From assembly GCA_010909165.1 (NCBI GenBank), contig VJWM01000202.1:248001-312000 (forward strand): DNA of 64,000 nucleotides. The letters are read 5' to 3'. Under the pieces are notes generated by a model, which was not told the origin of the DNA, did no database searches, and was given only the letters and a program-made list of their open reading frames with translations. A program made the translations under genes and the position numbers. The first letter of the stretch is position 1; every line of letters starts with the position of its first letter. This DNA is from Anthoceros angustus (Eukaryota; Streptophyta; Anthocerotopsida; Anthocerotales; Anthocerotaceae). Below are positions 37,791 through 50,500 of this stretch, one piece after another.

Positions 37791-39120
37791 GGATATCGAG
37801 GATGATGAAGAGGAGCAGATCAAAGAATCCAAGAGGACCCACGACCGCATCGTGAGATCATCAAGGCGATGGAAACCTTCGTAAAATTTTGGAGTCCATG
37901 AATGCATGCAAGTAAGAGGCTATGTTGGCATGTCGATGAGCCGAAAGCTTGAAGGAAGCCTTGAAGGCCAAAGGCTAAGGAGTGGAAAGAAGTTGATAGT
38001 GAGTATAACTCACTTATCAAGAACAAGACTTGGGAAATCACTCTCTACCCCAAGGAAGGAAGTGCATAGGATCCAAATGGGTGTTCAAGATCAAACTGGC
38101 AGATGGGAGCATAGAGCGATACAAAGCAAGTACGGTGGGGAAGGGATATACACAAGTGCTGTATTGACTACACCGACACTTTCTCCCTCCGCTGTTAAGA
38201 TAACATCCATTCGTATACCTTAGCAATAGCGCTACCATGGATCCGGATGGAGATACATGACATCCATGTCCAAATCAAGGCTTCAATGGAGATTTGGAAG
38301 AAGAGATCTACATGAACCAACCAAGGGTATGAAGTGCTGTAGGAAAGTGAGGTATGTAAATTGCTAAAGGCACTCTATGGTCTTAAGCAACTGCACTTGC
38401 CCTCGGTATGTTAAGATCGACAAGTTCTTCCAAGCTAGAGGTTTCAAGAAACCAATGGAGATTGGAACATCTATGTGAAGAGAGGAGAGTCCATGATGAT
38501 CATTGCTGTCTATGTGGATGATCTAATCCTTGTTTGCAATGATTTGGAGCTCTTAGAGAGTACTAAGAAGAGTCTTAATGATAGTTTTGATATGAGGGAT
38601 CTAGGTGAACTTCATTACTTTCTGGATAGAAGTAATGAGAGACAGTGGCTAACAAGAAGATCTTTGAGCCAAAGGACATATGTTGAGAATGTCCTCAAGC
38701 GCTTTGGAATGCAAGAGTGCAAGCCCCGAAGACACCAATGGTGCTTAATGAGAAGCTCTCAAAGGAGATGAGTCCTACAATCAAGAAGAGAAGTAGAAGG
38801 TAGATAAAACTCTCTATCGGTGTCTGTTGGATGCCTCACCTATTTATCTACACAAGGCCCGGCATACTGCAGGCAAGCTGGAGTTGCAAGTCAATTTATG
38901 GCTAACCCCTCGACAGCCAAGCCAAGAGGATAATGAGGTACTTGAGTGGTACAAAGCATTGGAATTTGGTGTATCACAGTGTTAGAAGTCCGAGTGGTAG
39001 GATATTGTGATTCGTGATCGGCAGATATGTTGATAGTCGCAAGTCTACGACGGATATGCATTTATGCCGACCGGGGAGCCTCATGGAATAGTAGGAGACA
39101 ACCCATCGTGGCTTTCATCT
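37791..39120 (+). pseudogene. Ty1/copia RT and RNase H remnant
   Basis: Several frames together give the 3' half of a copia pol. In order they show EYNSLIKNKTWEI, GSKWVFKIKLADGSIERYKA, the KGYTQV and YTDTFSP segment, LKALYGLKQ (about 38370), the RT catalytic YVDDLILVCNDLELLEST (38511-38565), FDMRDLGELHYFLD, and RNase H pieces with SRKSTT and RRQPIVAF. Stops and indels break the frame, so no enzyme is made. The copy ends abruptly at about 39120, right after RRQPIVAFIST, before the expected RNase H end. No LTRs were identified for it. Confidence 0.85.
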
Positions 39121-39850
39121 CTACGTAAATATATATGGCAACATGCTCACAATATGGAGGCGATATACATGGTTGAATAAACTGGACTTCTCCTCCAAAA
39201 TAAGCTGGGCTTGTTTTTTTTTCGTGTGAGGTATGGAGTGTAAATAAGGCGGAAAGGGAGGAATAAGCACGACGTGATCTGCACCTGTCTCGGACACCCT
39301 GATCGTGTAGGAGGTACCGGAGCTCACTCCTGTGGACCCCACTTTAACCAGTATCGGATAAGTCCCGACCCCACCCGTCAAAATGGGATAAGTAACAAGT
39401 AAAGTAATTAGAATTTGAGCCGTGAGTTAGACAGGCGCGCCACGTGATGGTAATCGAGTGGTGCCTGCATGCAGCAGCCAGACCGTAGGGGTTGCCAAAG
39501 GGGTCATATGGTGTATTCATGTTCGGCACAAGGCGGCAGTAAGGCCAGTAAGCCAAGCGTAATGAGGTTGGCTTCTCGATGGGCCACGGGATGAAGAGCC
39601 GCCTTCCGCCGATGCTACTTCCGACGGAGAGAGGCAAGACGAGGTCATTCTTCCAAACAACTCAAGGACAGATTCTCGCGCCGACACCGGCTCGGGCGTT
39701 GTCTTGATCGCCAGCACCCTTTGGCGCAGCCTGACCAAGGTAGGGAAGCAAACCCACACCCCGCGGGCCGAGACCGGAGATCACGCCAACAAGGAGGAAG
39801 ATGGGACCCAAGAAAGCGCGAGGCGCGTGAGTCATGGCGCTTGGTGGAGC
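39121..39850. other. no recognised gene
   Basis: This is unique-looking sequence between the copia remnant and the GC-rich block. Minus-strand frames (39121-39381, 39344-39637) have no motif that I know. Confidence 0.35.
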
Positions 39851-41030
39851 GCAACATCGTCACTGCGCCACCCGGACTTTGGGCGTGTGGGTAAGGAGGC
39901 GGAGGAGGCTGGTGGAGCGAAACATCGCTACTCAAGCGCTACCTGCACTTTGGGCCGTGGGCCGGAGGAGGCGGAGGAGTCGGTGGAGGAGTGGCACCGG
40001 ACATTTTCAGCCGGTGGAGGTTAGCCTACTTGAATTTTCGATGGAAGTGCCGGTGGGGTGCGTGAAGGAGGGCCACAATGGCATCGCTGGAGGGAGGGCG
40101 CCGTCGGCCGGCGCCTCGTCAGACCCACCGAGCAGGCATAAAGGCCGGTGCGTACGCTCCGCCTCTTGCGCCTACGCCGCAGACATCACTGTGATGCCCG
40201 GCTGGTGGCGTGTCGGAGGGAGGGCCACGCCTTTATCCGCGGCGCACCACCTGCTGGGCTTACAGGGGCGAGGCGCTGGCGCGCGGCGCCCCCACCTCCC
40301 CACCACCCACCGATGCCCGATGGTGGCGGGGAGCGGGAGCGCCTCCCTCCACGCACCACCCCACGTACCCACCGACGGTGGTGCATGGAGGGGAGAGCGG
40401 CGGCCGTCCCTCTGTCGCCACCACCCGTCGGGGTTTACGGTGTGGTGCGTGGCGAGGGATGGCGCCGAGCCGGCGCCCGCCTCCACACCACCACCGTGAT
40501 GGGTGGAGCGAACGGGTGCAGCCCGTGGGCCGCCTCCCTCCACGCACCACCCATACGTGGCCCACCGACGGGTGGCGCGCTGGAGGGAGGCGCCCGGCCG
40601 GCGCCCGCCAGGCGCACCACTGTTGCCCACCCACGGGTGGTTCGGGTAGGAGGCGCTGGGCCGCGCCCACACGCCACCCCACGGCAGGCCACGGCAGGGC
40701 GGGCGCGCCTACCGGCGCCCTTAGCACCACCTGGCTGGGTGAAGGGTGGCGGGAGCTAGGGAGGCGCGGCCGGGCCGGTGCCCTCCCAAGATCCTGGTCA
40801 TGGGCGCGGCCGGCGCCCCTAGCACACCGCCCATGGGCGCGGCCGCGCCCAACACGCCGCCCGCCCATGGGCGCCGGTCCGAGCGCCCTCCCTAGCACAC
40901 CGCCCATGTGCGCCTGCTCGCCGCCCCCTAGCACACTAATCGGGCCGCGCCACGGGCCGCCCCTTGCCGGCCGCCAGCCCCTCCAGCACACCCCCCCTAC
41001 CCATGCGCCGGCGGCGCCTCCTCATAGGCC
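39850..41030. repeat. GC-rich low-complexity block
   Basis: About 1.2 kb is extremely rich in G and C, with recurring ccacgcaccacc, gacgggtgg and gcgccggcgcc words. Stop codons are rare by composition alone, so overlapping frames of 286 codons (40210-41070, +) and 243 codons (40260-40991, -) remain open together. The encoded Arg/Pro/Gly/Ala strings carry no domain. I regard these frames as compositional artefacts. Confidence 0.8.
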
Positions 41031-41351
41031 GCTTTTAAGAAAATCAATATGTGAGTCAAGAAGTTTGTAACTTGGGATTTTGATCTAGTGTTTGGCGGTT
41101 CAGCCATGTAGTAATGAATCAAGTTCCGGGTTCAAAACCCATATCTTTTAACAACTCAACTTTGTTTTTAATGGATGCTTGCATGGGCGCATGGGCAACT
41201 AACTTTGTTCATTTTAAGAACGGCATTGCCTTAAAGCCCAAGTGGTTGCATTGAGTGCCGAAGGTTGAAGACTACGATCGGGCGACCTTTTGGATGAGGG
41301 CCGCAAACCCTAGACGTTGTGTGGGCACTGTCACCGCCGATGGTGGGCCGG

Positions 41352-41865
41352 GAATGATACTATTGAAGACGAGCAAGCAATGGAGGAGAACGATAACTTT
41401 GAGGCGACGATATGACCGTGATCCGAATATGGCGGTGGTTCTTGACTCGCTGTCGATGCAAGGCATGGATGAGTCGCCAGCCGCACTCTTCAATGACTAT
41501 TGTCGATGCCGATGATCACTCCCTCCTTAGCGTGATGTTTGTTGCAATGTTCTACGACGACGAAAAATGAGACTTCTAGATGTGATTGTTTTATCAGGTT
41601 CCACCACTTCAAAGTAAAAGCTATTGTAATAAACATATAAAATGGCAGCCCTCAAACATTCTACAAAGTTGAGACGCCCACACCCCAATCGCGGCTCCAG
41701 CTCTAGGGTGTTCACTTGAAAGTGCGCCTTTATCATCGTATGACTCGTAAAGGGTGTGCATTATCAAAGTAGGGCACATATCTTTGTTCTAGGTAAGGTG
41801 TTCGTGACAAGCGGTGCTGATGACCGGCATAAAGATATCCCCCTTCAAAAATTATCGTGTTCAAG
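41352..41865 (+). repeat. 0.5-kb direct repeat, right copy
   Basis: This is the partner of 37238-37790. The frame 41255-41515 crosses its left border and has no known domain. Both copies end in an identical word, aaattatcgtgtt, after which the flanks differ. That marks a true repeat end. Confidence 0.88.
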
Positions 41866-42299
41866 CTCGGCGACGAGACGGGCCACAGCCGACAACACGC
41901 CCAAATGGCCGAGCACCTGAGGAGGGAGTACTGTGCTCCGGGCCCATGTGGAGGAGGCAATTCAACAAGTCGACCGACTTTGCCTACTAGCCGGAGCTCA
42001 AGGCACCGGAGGTGGCGCCACCCCAGGGCAGTGGACGATTTTCCGCATCGGGTCCGAAGGAGGAGCGAGGGAGGAAGGCCCCAGACAAGACAGCCACGGG
42101 ACCTTAGGAGCCCTTGTTTGGCATGGCGGCAGCGGCGGGGAGTAGGCGGAGGATTTAGGGAAGGCGGCCCTGCACGTGGTAAGCACTCAGCACTCACCAC
42201 CAAGGAGGAGGAGGGCCCTGGGGGGTCGTGGAAGGCGACTGCAGGCAGCGAGGCGGCGGAGGACTCAAAGGGTGAACCACCCGAGAAGTCCAGCGAGCT

Positions 42300-42545
42300 C
42301 CAGTGTTCGTGAGTCCGGACTTTGTCCTGACCTCCGAGCCGGACCAGGGGTCCGCCTCCTGAAAGTCCGGACTCATGGGTCCATACTCTAGTGTGGCAGA
42401 CCCGGAGACTGGTCCGGACTCAGTCTGGACTTAGGGTCCAGACTCTAGTGAGACCGGACCCCGAGGTCCGACTCAGTACGGACTTAGAGGTCCGGACCCC
42501 GAGAGACCGGACCTGGTCCGGACTCGGGGTGAGGCGGACCTCAAG
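42300..42545. repeat. field of GTCCGGAC-type palindromes
   Basis: Within about 245 bp there are more than ten variants of tccggac / gtccgga, a palindromic core, spaced 10-35 bp apart and alternating with cgga and cccgag words. The symmetry would allow many small hairpins or a regularly spaced protein-binding array. Confidence 0.8.
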
Positions 42546-43601
42546 TCCACTGGAGGCGGAGGGAGCCACCAATCACCAGCCCCAACAGTTATTCTGGAGG
42601 GCCTCAGCCAAGGCCCGTACCAAAGAGATAAGAGGATGGGGAGGAGGATTTAGTGGTACCGCCGGCTGCCGTCGCCGCCACGGTGAGCGTACCGACAGAG
42701 TCTTGGGGAGAGGTAGGGGCCCGCCCGCGATCATCCGATTGCGTTGTCGTATTGTCAGTGGCTGGTCCTGACCGCACCACATACCATGGGAAACCGGCAA
42801 CCCCACCACTACCTGGCGAGATAGGTGGAATAAAGGAAACAGTAGGTGGCCGATTAGCGACCGGAAATGGCCACCGCCCTAATAGGGTGTAATAAAGACG
42901 CCAATTCGCGGTGAGTATAAGAGGGCTGGTACGGCAAAAGTATCTTTCTCTTGGTGTTGATGCGTCTTCTTGCGGCCCTTGTGTGCCTTCTTACAGCGTG
43001 AGTCTCGAGTCACCGAGCAGCCCGGCTCCTGAGAGACTCGACTGGTCCCGTAACGGACCCTAACGTGTGGTGGTGTGTGCAGGAAGGCGACTCCGGACCC
43101 TTGCCGTCTCCCGAGCAAAATTCAGCTGGTCACGATCGACTGAACGCTGAAGCCGAGGAACCCCTGAGGGCCAGTCAGAGCCCGGACGGAGAAACTGGCG
43201 GCGGAGGAGGTCCGGACAGCGGTGCACCCAGCGATTTTCCCGCGATAAATACCGAGCAGGCTGAAATTTAATGCTGATAACCGACTCAGAGGACGAGTGA
43301 CAAACTTGAATCCATACCACTAACTAGTCCGTCTCAAATCGTCAATTGACTACTTCAAGGCCCGTCTCGGCCCGAATGTTGATTTGAAGTTAGTCGAAAT
43401 CAACAAGAATGTGCGCTGGAGTCCAAAACGGGTACCACGCAGGTGAGAAACGATTGAACGTAATAACCGGAGCTCTTATCATTCTTTGGGAACAAAATTC
43501 CTCCTTACTACAACGACACGGATTGTGCGGCTGGGGTACCGACTGAGGGAAAGTCGCCACATTTTGGCGCCGTTCTTGAATGAGATCACTCCGTAGCCTA
43601 G
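42546..43601. other. no recognised gene; left flank of copia insertion
   Basis: Open frames are short and without motifs. The last five bases (43597-43601, cctag) are the left half of the target-site duplication made by the copia element. Confidence 0.45.
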
Positions 43602-43761
43602 TGTTGGATACAAAGCAAACCTATAGTTAAGCAATGCTAGTTAGGGTTAAGTGAAGCGTTATTAAGTCAAGTATAAAAGGCACATCTCAAACACATTTTT
43701 GTATTCATTCTTTATTTGATGAAAGTTTATCTTGTACGCTTATCAGCTTACAAAACGATCA
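43602..43761 (+). repeat. copia 5' LTR
   Basis: The LTR starts tgttggatac and ends cgatca, giving the usual TG...CA borders. It contains a TATA-like gtataaaagg near 43672, the likely promoter of the element. It is 160 bp, very short for a copia LTR. Confidence 0.93.
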
Positions 43762-43779
43762 TGGTATCAGAGCCATGCT
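43762..43779 (+). promoter_or_regulatory. primer-binding site for initiator tRNA-Met
   Basis: tggtatcagagccatg begins at the first base after the 5' LTR. It is the standard complement to the 3' end of initiator tRNA-Met used by plant copia elements to prime minus-strand synthesis. Confidence 0.93.
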
Positions 43780-44889
43780 TGATCTACCATATAGATCCCT
43801 AGAAAATGCCGAGATCGGGTAATCGCCGAAGGGAGGCAACTGGAGAGTGCGTGGCGATTTGAGGGCTCTTGCCCGTAAAATCCTACCTACCTACCGTGGA
43901 CACATTGTCTGGACCTCAGACGGGGATTACCCGCGTCTCGCTTAGAGATCTTGCCAATAGACATTCTGTCCAAACCGCTCTAGACCTAAATTTCCCTATC
44001 CAACCGTGACAGACGCTTTGTTTAGGCACGTCATCGAGAGCCCAAAATCCAGATTTGTTCTGAAGACCGGAAACTCGAGTTGAGACAATTCTTCTGCCTC
44101 AACTGCACAACAGGACAAGAGATCAATCTCAAGGCAAAGCAGATCAAGGTTGCCCTTCAATCACGGTGGCCACGAGAGTTGAGAGAACACTTACCTGCTG
44201 CTATCACAGAATCTTTGAACACGATGTTCAAGACATCGAGGACAAAGATTCGGCAGAGGATTAACAATTTGAACACGTAATTGAAGATTGACATCGCCGC
44301 GAGATGAGATGATGAACCAATTGAATTTCAAAGTGTCGTTTGAGTGCATCCTTGGCCCCAGAGCGCCAAGAATCGCCTTTGAAGCTTCCGCAGAAAGTTG
44401 AAACGCGAAGGAGAATCGAACGCTGCTTATTGCCAACAAAGGTGTGAAGGATTTCGCCGCCACTCCAAGGCACCGCCTCGACTCTTCAAGCCTTCCGCCT
44501 CTACACCGTGTGCCTTGCCACATGAGAAGGACACACCGCGATTAGGGAACAAGATTCTACGTTTGGTTTTCACTAGTTAGGGTTTCTAACCCCATTTCGC
44601 ATTGGCTTCTACTTTTCGTTGATTAACCCTTGCAGATGCCGGAGGCGAGACGAGGGCGGAGCAGCCCACATGATCATGTTCTGACCCAAACCAAGACCGC
44701 CGCGCCTCCCTCGCATCGCCTAGGTTAGTAACGAGTAAGGCCCCACAAATTCTCTGCCTGCATAAGAGTTTGAAGGCCATCAACTAACTCTGATCATAAT
44801 CACGAGTGTGTGTTAGCCTGTCTCACTCTTATCAGTAGCTCTAGTCTCTAGAAAGAAAGCATCCTTCCCAGCTTTACCTTGCACTTGGG

Positions 44890-45370
44890 ATGGGTACTCG
44901 GGCACCGAATCCCACATATACCTCAGAATTAAAGGAGAAGGATCGGTTTAATGGGACCAAGTTTCCTGTCTGGAAGGTCCGCATGAAAACCACCTTGATT
45001 GGCAGAGGGGTATGGGAAGTGGTAGATGGGACATATGCAAAACCTGATCCCAATGCCACCCCGCCTCGCAATATAGAAAAATGGAATCGGTTAAATTCCA
45101 TAGCGCAAGATTAGTCCATGGTCTAGATGAAGTCCTCGACGATGTGGAGTACCACACCGGGAAGGAATTTGGGATCAACTCGTAGCCACATATGATGTCC
45201 AAAACATGCATGCTTACAACATGCGATGGAATTCTACTCACTTCGCTTATGCGTGAAGGTGAGAGGTTGTTCCTCATGTCACAAAATTTAGGCAGCGAGC
45301 CCAAATGAAGGCTTTTGGATCCACCATCGAAGTTGAGGTAGCGACCGCTTGTTAACCTCCCCGCCACCCT
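44890..45370 (+). pseudogene. copia gag (UBN2-type), truncated
   Basis: The frame from ATG 44890 reads DRFNGTKFPVWKVRMKT and VWEVVDGTY, the normal start of copia gag, which forms the virus-like particle. It stops at 45114. Homology continues downstream in shifted frames (YDVQNMHAYNM about 45190-45220, LMREGERLFLM near 45250). A leader of about 1.1 kb separates it from the primer site, longer than usual and of unknown content. A zinc-knuckle-like remnant (ECWKKAGDP) lies near 45640. Confidence 0.75.
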
Positions 45371-45767
45371 CATATCAAACCTTTATCAAGAGCTTCAATG
45401 CCCCTATCCGGACTCGTAGTGTGCTCCTCCCTCCATCACGAGAGGAGATCATCGGTGCCTGCTTCGTGAAGAACAGTATTAACTCGCAGAGGACATAAAA
45501 CCAAAGGTGACAAAGTCCTTGTCAGAAATTTCGGACCAGCACTGGAAGGCAAGTGGAGGTCGAGCAGATTCATCTTCCGTTCGCCTCCCCGCTGCTTAAC
45601 CGGGAATTGCAATCGGTGGTGTGGCTATATTGGGCTCGTGAGTGCTGGAAGAAGGCCGGCGACCCACGTAAAGTCTCAAAGCCGACACGCTGCGCCAAGG
45701 AAAAGGGAGAAAGCCCCAAAGGCAGAAAGATTCTTACCGCTTGCCTCGCAAGCTCTTTGCATGATGT

Positions 45768-46030
45768 CGGATGTTGGTACTGACTCGGTGCTACCACACA
45801 CATCCGCAATGACAAGCACCTTTTTCAACTTTAACATTATGTAACATGAAAGACAAGGTGTTGCTTGGGGATGAGCGGAGTGATACTAACTGCGAGTTGA
45901 GGGTCATGGCACTGCATTTCCTCCTTGATGATGGTTCGACCCTCGCACCCATGGTGTACTTTTGTCCCGAGATATGGCCAAGAACCTGTTGTCGTTGAGC
46001 AAACTCATGCAGCCCTGCCTATATGAGATG
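45768..46030 (+). pseudogene. copia protease remnant
   Basis: Between 45770 and 45840 two frames together give D-S-G-A-T-T-H-I followed by RNDKHLF and NFN. This is the aspartic protease active-site motif of copia plus the stretch that follows it. A small deletion splits the motif. The frame then passes through MAKNLLSLSKLMQ, the usual link to the integrase zinc-binding domain. Confidence 0.7.
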
Positions 46031-46139
46031 CGGGTTGATAGTGAGGGCTGCTTCTACAAGGTGGGCCATCCAACAATCAGGTCTTCAAGGGAGTACCGGA
46101 GCATGATCTGTACAGGCTTGCTGTATAGTGTGTTCGGCC

Positions 46140-46549
46140 CCTGCCTATTCTACAGAGCAGCTCTTTTGAATTCCCGGTGGCATCTTTGTGGCATGCGCTT
46201 TAGGGCATGCTAATCGGCACAAGCTCATAGACATGTCCAAGCTTTCCGCCACCGAAACCCTTGCCATCCTTTAAGGATCTTCCGTTATGCAGTCTTGTAT
46301 TCTCAAGCTGGAGCTCCTGCTCAAGAATGCACATAGAGCAACAGTCTGTGGAGTTAGTCCATGCAGATATCTCTGGAAAAATTCACCAGCCCTCACTGGG
46401 TGGTGCCCTCTATTATCTAACAATTACAGATGACTTCAGCAGATATTCGTGGACTTATCTTATGCATCTTAAGAGTGACACTCTAGGCTATTTCCGGGAA
46501 TGGTTACCTGTGGTGCAAAGGCAGTCCGGCTGTCCCTCTCAAGGTACTT
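46140..46549 (+). pseudogene. copia integrase, N-terminal part
   Basis: The GAG-pre-integrase region with LWHALGHANRHKLIDMS is followed by the integrase core with VELVHADISGKI, SLGGALYYLTITDDFSRYSW and LKSDTLGYFREW. The first catalytic Asp lies in VHADISG. The domain is cut at 46549 by the DNA transposon. Confidence 0.85.
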
Positions 46550-46595
46550 CATCACAAAACTGGATAACCATGTTTTTCATGTGGAAATCATATGG
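46550..46595. repeat. left terminal inverted repeat
   Basis: It begins catcacaaaactggataacc. Compared with the reverse complement of 60411-60456, ten identical bases come first. Shared blocks gtttttcat and catatgg follow without gaps. TT (46548-46549) precedes it. Confidence 0.85.
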
Positions 46596-47560
46596 CGCCA
46601 CGGCCCATGCAGTCGGCCATGGAAAAAACCATATGAAAATAATATCCTCAATGGGTAAGTATTTTTATTTTTATTTCCTACTTGTTCTATATTATTTATG
46701 TTTGAGTCCTACAAAGAGCTCATATATTACTCATGAAAGGACAATATACTCATGATATAAATTTCATTCAGTGTCTATGTAGTTTAATTATCTCAATATA
46801 TAGGTGCACTTATATGAAATCTCTTATGGATCTATGAAAAATAAAATAAAAAATATTTACGTCATTAAATTTTATGTCCTTCATACCAATCTTATATGGA
46901 TATTTATGAACTAAATTTATTTTTTTAAATGATTACATATTTTTATTATATGAAAATATCTAATAATATAAAAATATGATAAGTACATCCAATAAAATTC
47001 ATATGTATTTTAATACCATGTATCATGTGTAAAATAATATAAAGAACATGTAGGTAGGGTTCATGCAGTCGGCCATGAAAAAAGGGCATGAAAATCATAT
47101 CCCTATCAGTTTTTGATTTATGTCATTCCTTGTAAAGTCTTTGTACCCATTTGGTTTTGAGTCCTACAAAAGAACTTGTAAAATACTCATGAAGGTGCAA
47201 GTGTCCTTCTATTTTGTGTGTCATGCTAAATGTATATACTTTCTTTATCTCAATATATATGTACATTTATATGGAAATCTGTATGGATTTATGTGAAAAT
47301 TGATATAAGCATCATACACGAATTGATATGATTTATATATGCCTTTCACAATTCCTTTATGAATATCTAGTACCTGAGTTTTAAATTTCTTGTATATATA
47401 CATATATGCATATATATATATATACATATATATATATCGTATATATACATAATAATTAATCTTTAGTACAAATATTATGATTAAAAATACACTATATTTA
47501 TAACTTTAAAATAATTATAATCATTCAACAATTACAACATCTAGCTTTTAAGCGAATCCA
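46596..47560. repeat. left subterminal AT-rich region with 456-bp duplication
   Basis: A diverged tandem duplication is visible: catgcagtcggccatg occurs at 46606 and 47062, followed in both by gagtcctacaaa and atctcaatatata at matching distances. Many catatg/tatgga words could be transposase-binding sites. The part around 47380-47450 is a TA/ATAC dinucleotide run. Confidence 0.8.
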
Positions 47561-50500
47561 AGCTAGGGCTTCTTGTGCACGATTCTCCGGCTCGGGACGA
47601 GCTATCGGGACCATGATCCCTCCCCATCAATACGAACTCACAGGTCAAATTTTTCTTGCAGGTGCGCCTAACATATACATTCAACCCATACACTACAAAG
47701 TTGAAGAGCCCCTGCAATCAGAGATGTAAGAGGCTATCATACGGGACCGGAGACTGAAAATCACACCAAGGCAGGGTGCTCTTACCATGAGACCTGCTGT
47801 GCCAATGTGAAGGCAATACAGCCAGAACAGCCGTTGATGTGGTTTCACAGAATCATGAATTCGGTTGATAGTTCCATTGAACAGTATAGCTCCCCATAGA
47901 GGTACACAGAATGTGATAGACCGTAGCACCTGGTACCAGAGTTTTGATAGTTGGCATCCATGGTTGCACAGTGGTCCTCCCACACTGCAATTGAAGAAAA
48001 CCACAAAGTTTCCGTGACATTTCCTGTAGTTGTCTCTGTCCTGACCCAACACCAAGCACCAGCCGGTCCATACCCATTTGAGCTGCAAATGCTAATAAAT
48101 TGACCACTGCACTAGGAAAGATATGAAGATCACCACTAGCCTGTCCAAACTTGAAATTGCAGTCCTTCTTGGATCACCAATGCATTAGGCCACTCCCAAA
48201 TGCATCTTCCAGTGCCTGAACGGCACACAAGAGAACCTTTAGATGGTCCAGAAAACTATACAGTATGGCAGATTGTCGCAGTAACATATGTCAGTCAGTG
48301 CAGGGATGACTACACCTAGCTGACATGCCGAGAATGAACAGGAGCGTACCAACTGAAGTTCAAACCGTGGGTTTCAGGACTTCCATGTCAGCTAGATTGT
48401 CTGCAAGGTAACGCCATTCTCCATTCACAAGATGGGCAATTAATGCAAACATGGCAGCCTGATGCTTCTTCTCCATGCGACAAAGCAGGCTAAAGTCCAA
48501 GTACCTGTACCAGCTAGCTAACAGTCGATGAAAATCCAGTGTGACAAGATTCAGCACGCCTCATTTTGCCACCTACCATCGGCACGAGATGTCGCTTTGC
48601 TTCATTCTGATCCTCAACACTAGCCTGCTGACCACTCGACGATGCCCTCTGCAATTAGTTGCATGTCCCCAGGTCGTATATATACATAATAATTAATCTT
48701 TAGTACAAATATGATTAAAAATACACTATATTTATAACTTTAAAATAATTATAATCATTCAACAATTACAACATCTAGCTTTTAAGCGAATCAAGCTAGG
48801 GCTTCTTGTGCACGATTCTCCTGGCTCGGGACGAGCTACTCGGGACCATGATCCCTCCCCATCAATACGAACTCACAGGTCAAATTTTTCTTGCAGGGTG
48901 CGCCTAACATATACATTCAACCCATACACTACAAAGTTGAAGAGCCCCTGCAATCAGACGGATGTAAGAGGCTATCATACGGGACCGGAGACTGAAAATC
49001 ACACCAAGGCAGGGTGCTCTTACCATGAGACCACAGCTGTGCCAATGTGAAGGCAATACAGCCAGAACAGCCGTTGATGTGGTTTCACAGAATCATGAAT
49101 TCGGTTGATAGTTCCATTGAACAGTATAGCTCCCCATAGAGAGGTACACAGAATGTGATAGACCGTAGCACCTGGTACCAGAGTTTTGATAGTTGGCATC
49201 CATGGTTGCACAGTGGTCCTCCCACACTGCAATTGAAGAAAACCACAAAGTTTCCATACTTCCTGTAGTTGTCTCTGTCCTGACCCAACACCAAGCACCA
49301 GCCGGTCCATACCCATTTGAGCTGCAAATGCTAATAAATTGACCACTGCACTGGAAAGATATGAAGATCACCACTAGCCTGTCCAAACTTGAAATTCGGC
49401 AGTCCTTCTTGGATCACCAATGCATTAGGGCCACTCCAAATGCATCTTCCAGTGCCTGAACGTGCACAAGAGAACCTTTAGATGGTCCAGAAAACTATAC
49501 AGTATGGCAGATTGTCGCAGTAACATATGTCAGTCAGTGCAGGGATGACTACACCTAGCTGACATGCCGAGAATGAACAGGAGCGTACCAACTGAAGTTC
49601 AAACCGGTGGGTTTCAGGACTTCCATGTCAGCTAGATTGTCTGCAAGGTAACGCCATTCTCCATTCACAAGATGGGCAATTAATGCAAACATGGCAGCCT
49701 GATGCTTCTTCCCGTGACAAAGCAGGCTAAAGTCCAAGTACCTGTACCAGCTAGCTAACAGTCGATGAAATCCAGTCGATGACAAGATTCAGCACGCTCT
49801 CACTTTGCCACCTACCATCGGCACGAGATGTCGCTTTGCTTCATTCTGATCCTCAACACTAGCCTGCTGACCACTCGACGAATGCCCCTCTGCAATTAGT
49901 TGCATGTCCCCAGGTCGTATATATACATAATAATTAATCTTTAGTACAAATATTATGATTAAAAATACACTATATTTATAACTTTAAAATAATTATAATC
50001 ATTCAACAATTACAACATCTAGCTTTTAAGCGAATCCAAGCTAAGGGCTTCTTGTGCACGATTCTCCCGGCTCGGGACGAGCTACTCAGGACCATGATCC
50101 CTCCCCATCAATACGAACTCACAGGTCAAATTTTTCTTGCAGGGTGCGCCTAACATATACATTCAACCCATACACTACAAAGTTGAAGGCCCCTGCAATC
50201 AGACGGATGTAAGAGGCTATCATACGGGACCGGAGACTGAAAATCACACCAAGGCAGGGTGCTCTTACCATGAGACCTGCTGTGCCAATGTGAAGGCAAT
50301 ACAGCCAGAACAGCCGTTGATGTGGTTTCACAGAATCATGAATTCGGTTGATAGTTCCATTGAACAGTATAGCTCCCCATAGAGAGGTACACAGAATGTG
50401 ATAGACCGTAGCACCTGGTACCAGAGTTTTGATAGTTGGCATCCATGGTTGCACAGTGGTCCTCCCACACTGCAATTGAAGAAAACCACAAAGTTTCCAC

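Noticed and set aside
40172-41070. Overlapping frames of 243, 286, 203 and 166 codons on both strands
   Set aside because: Stops are rare because the DNA is so GC-rich. All frames are open together and the peptides are Arg/Pro/Gly/Ala strings without motifs.
37238-41865. The 0.5-kb direct repeats as LTRs of the copia remnant between them
   Set aside because: The right border of the RT/RNase H remnant is 2.2 kb from the right copy. No primer site follows the left copy, and gag and integrase are missing.
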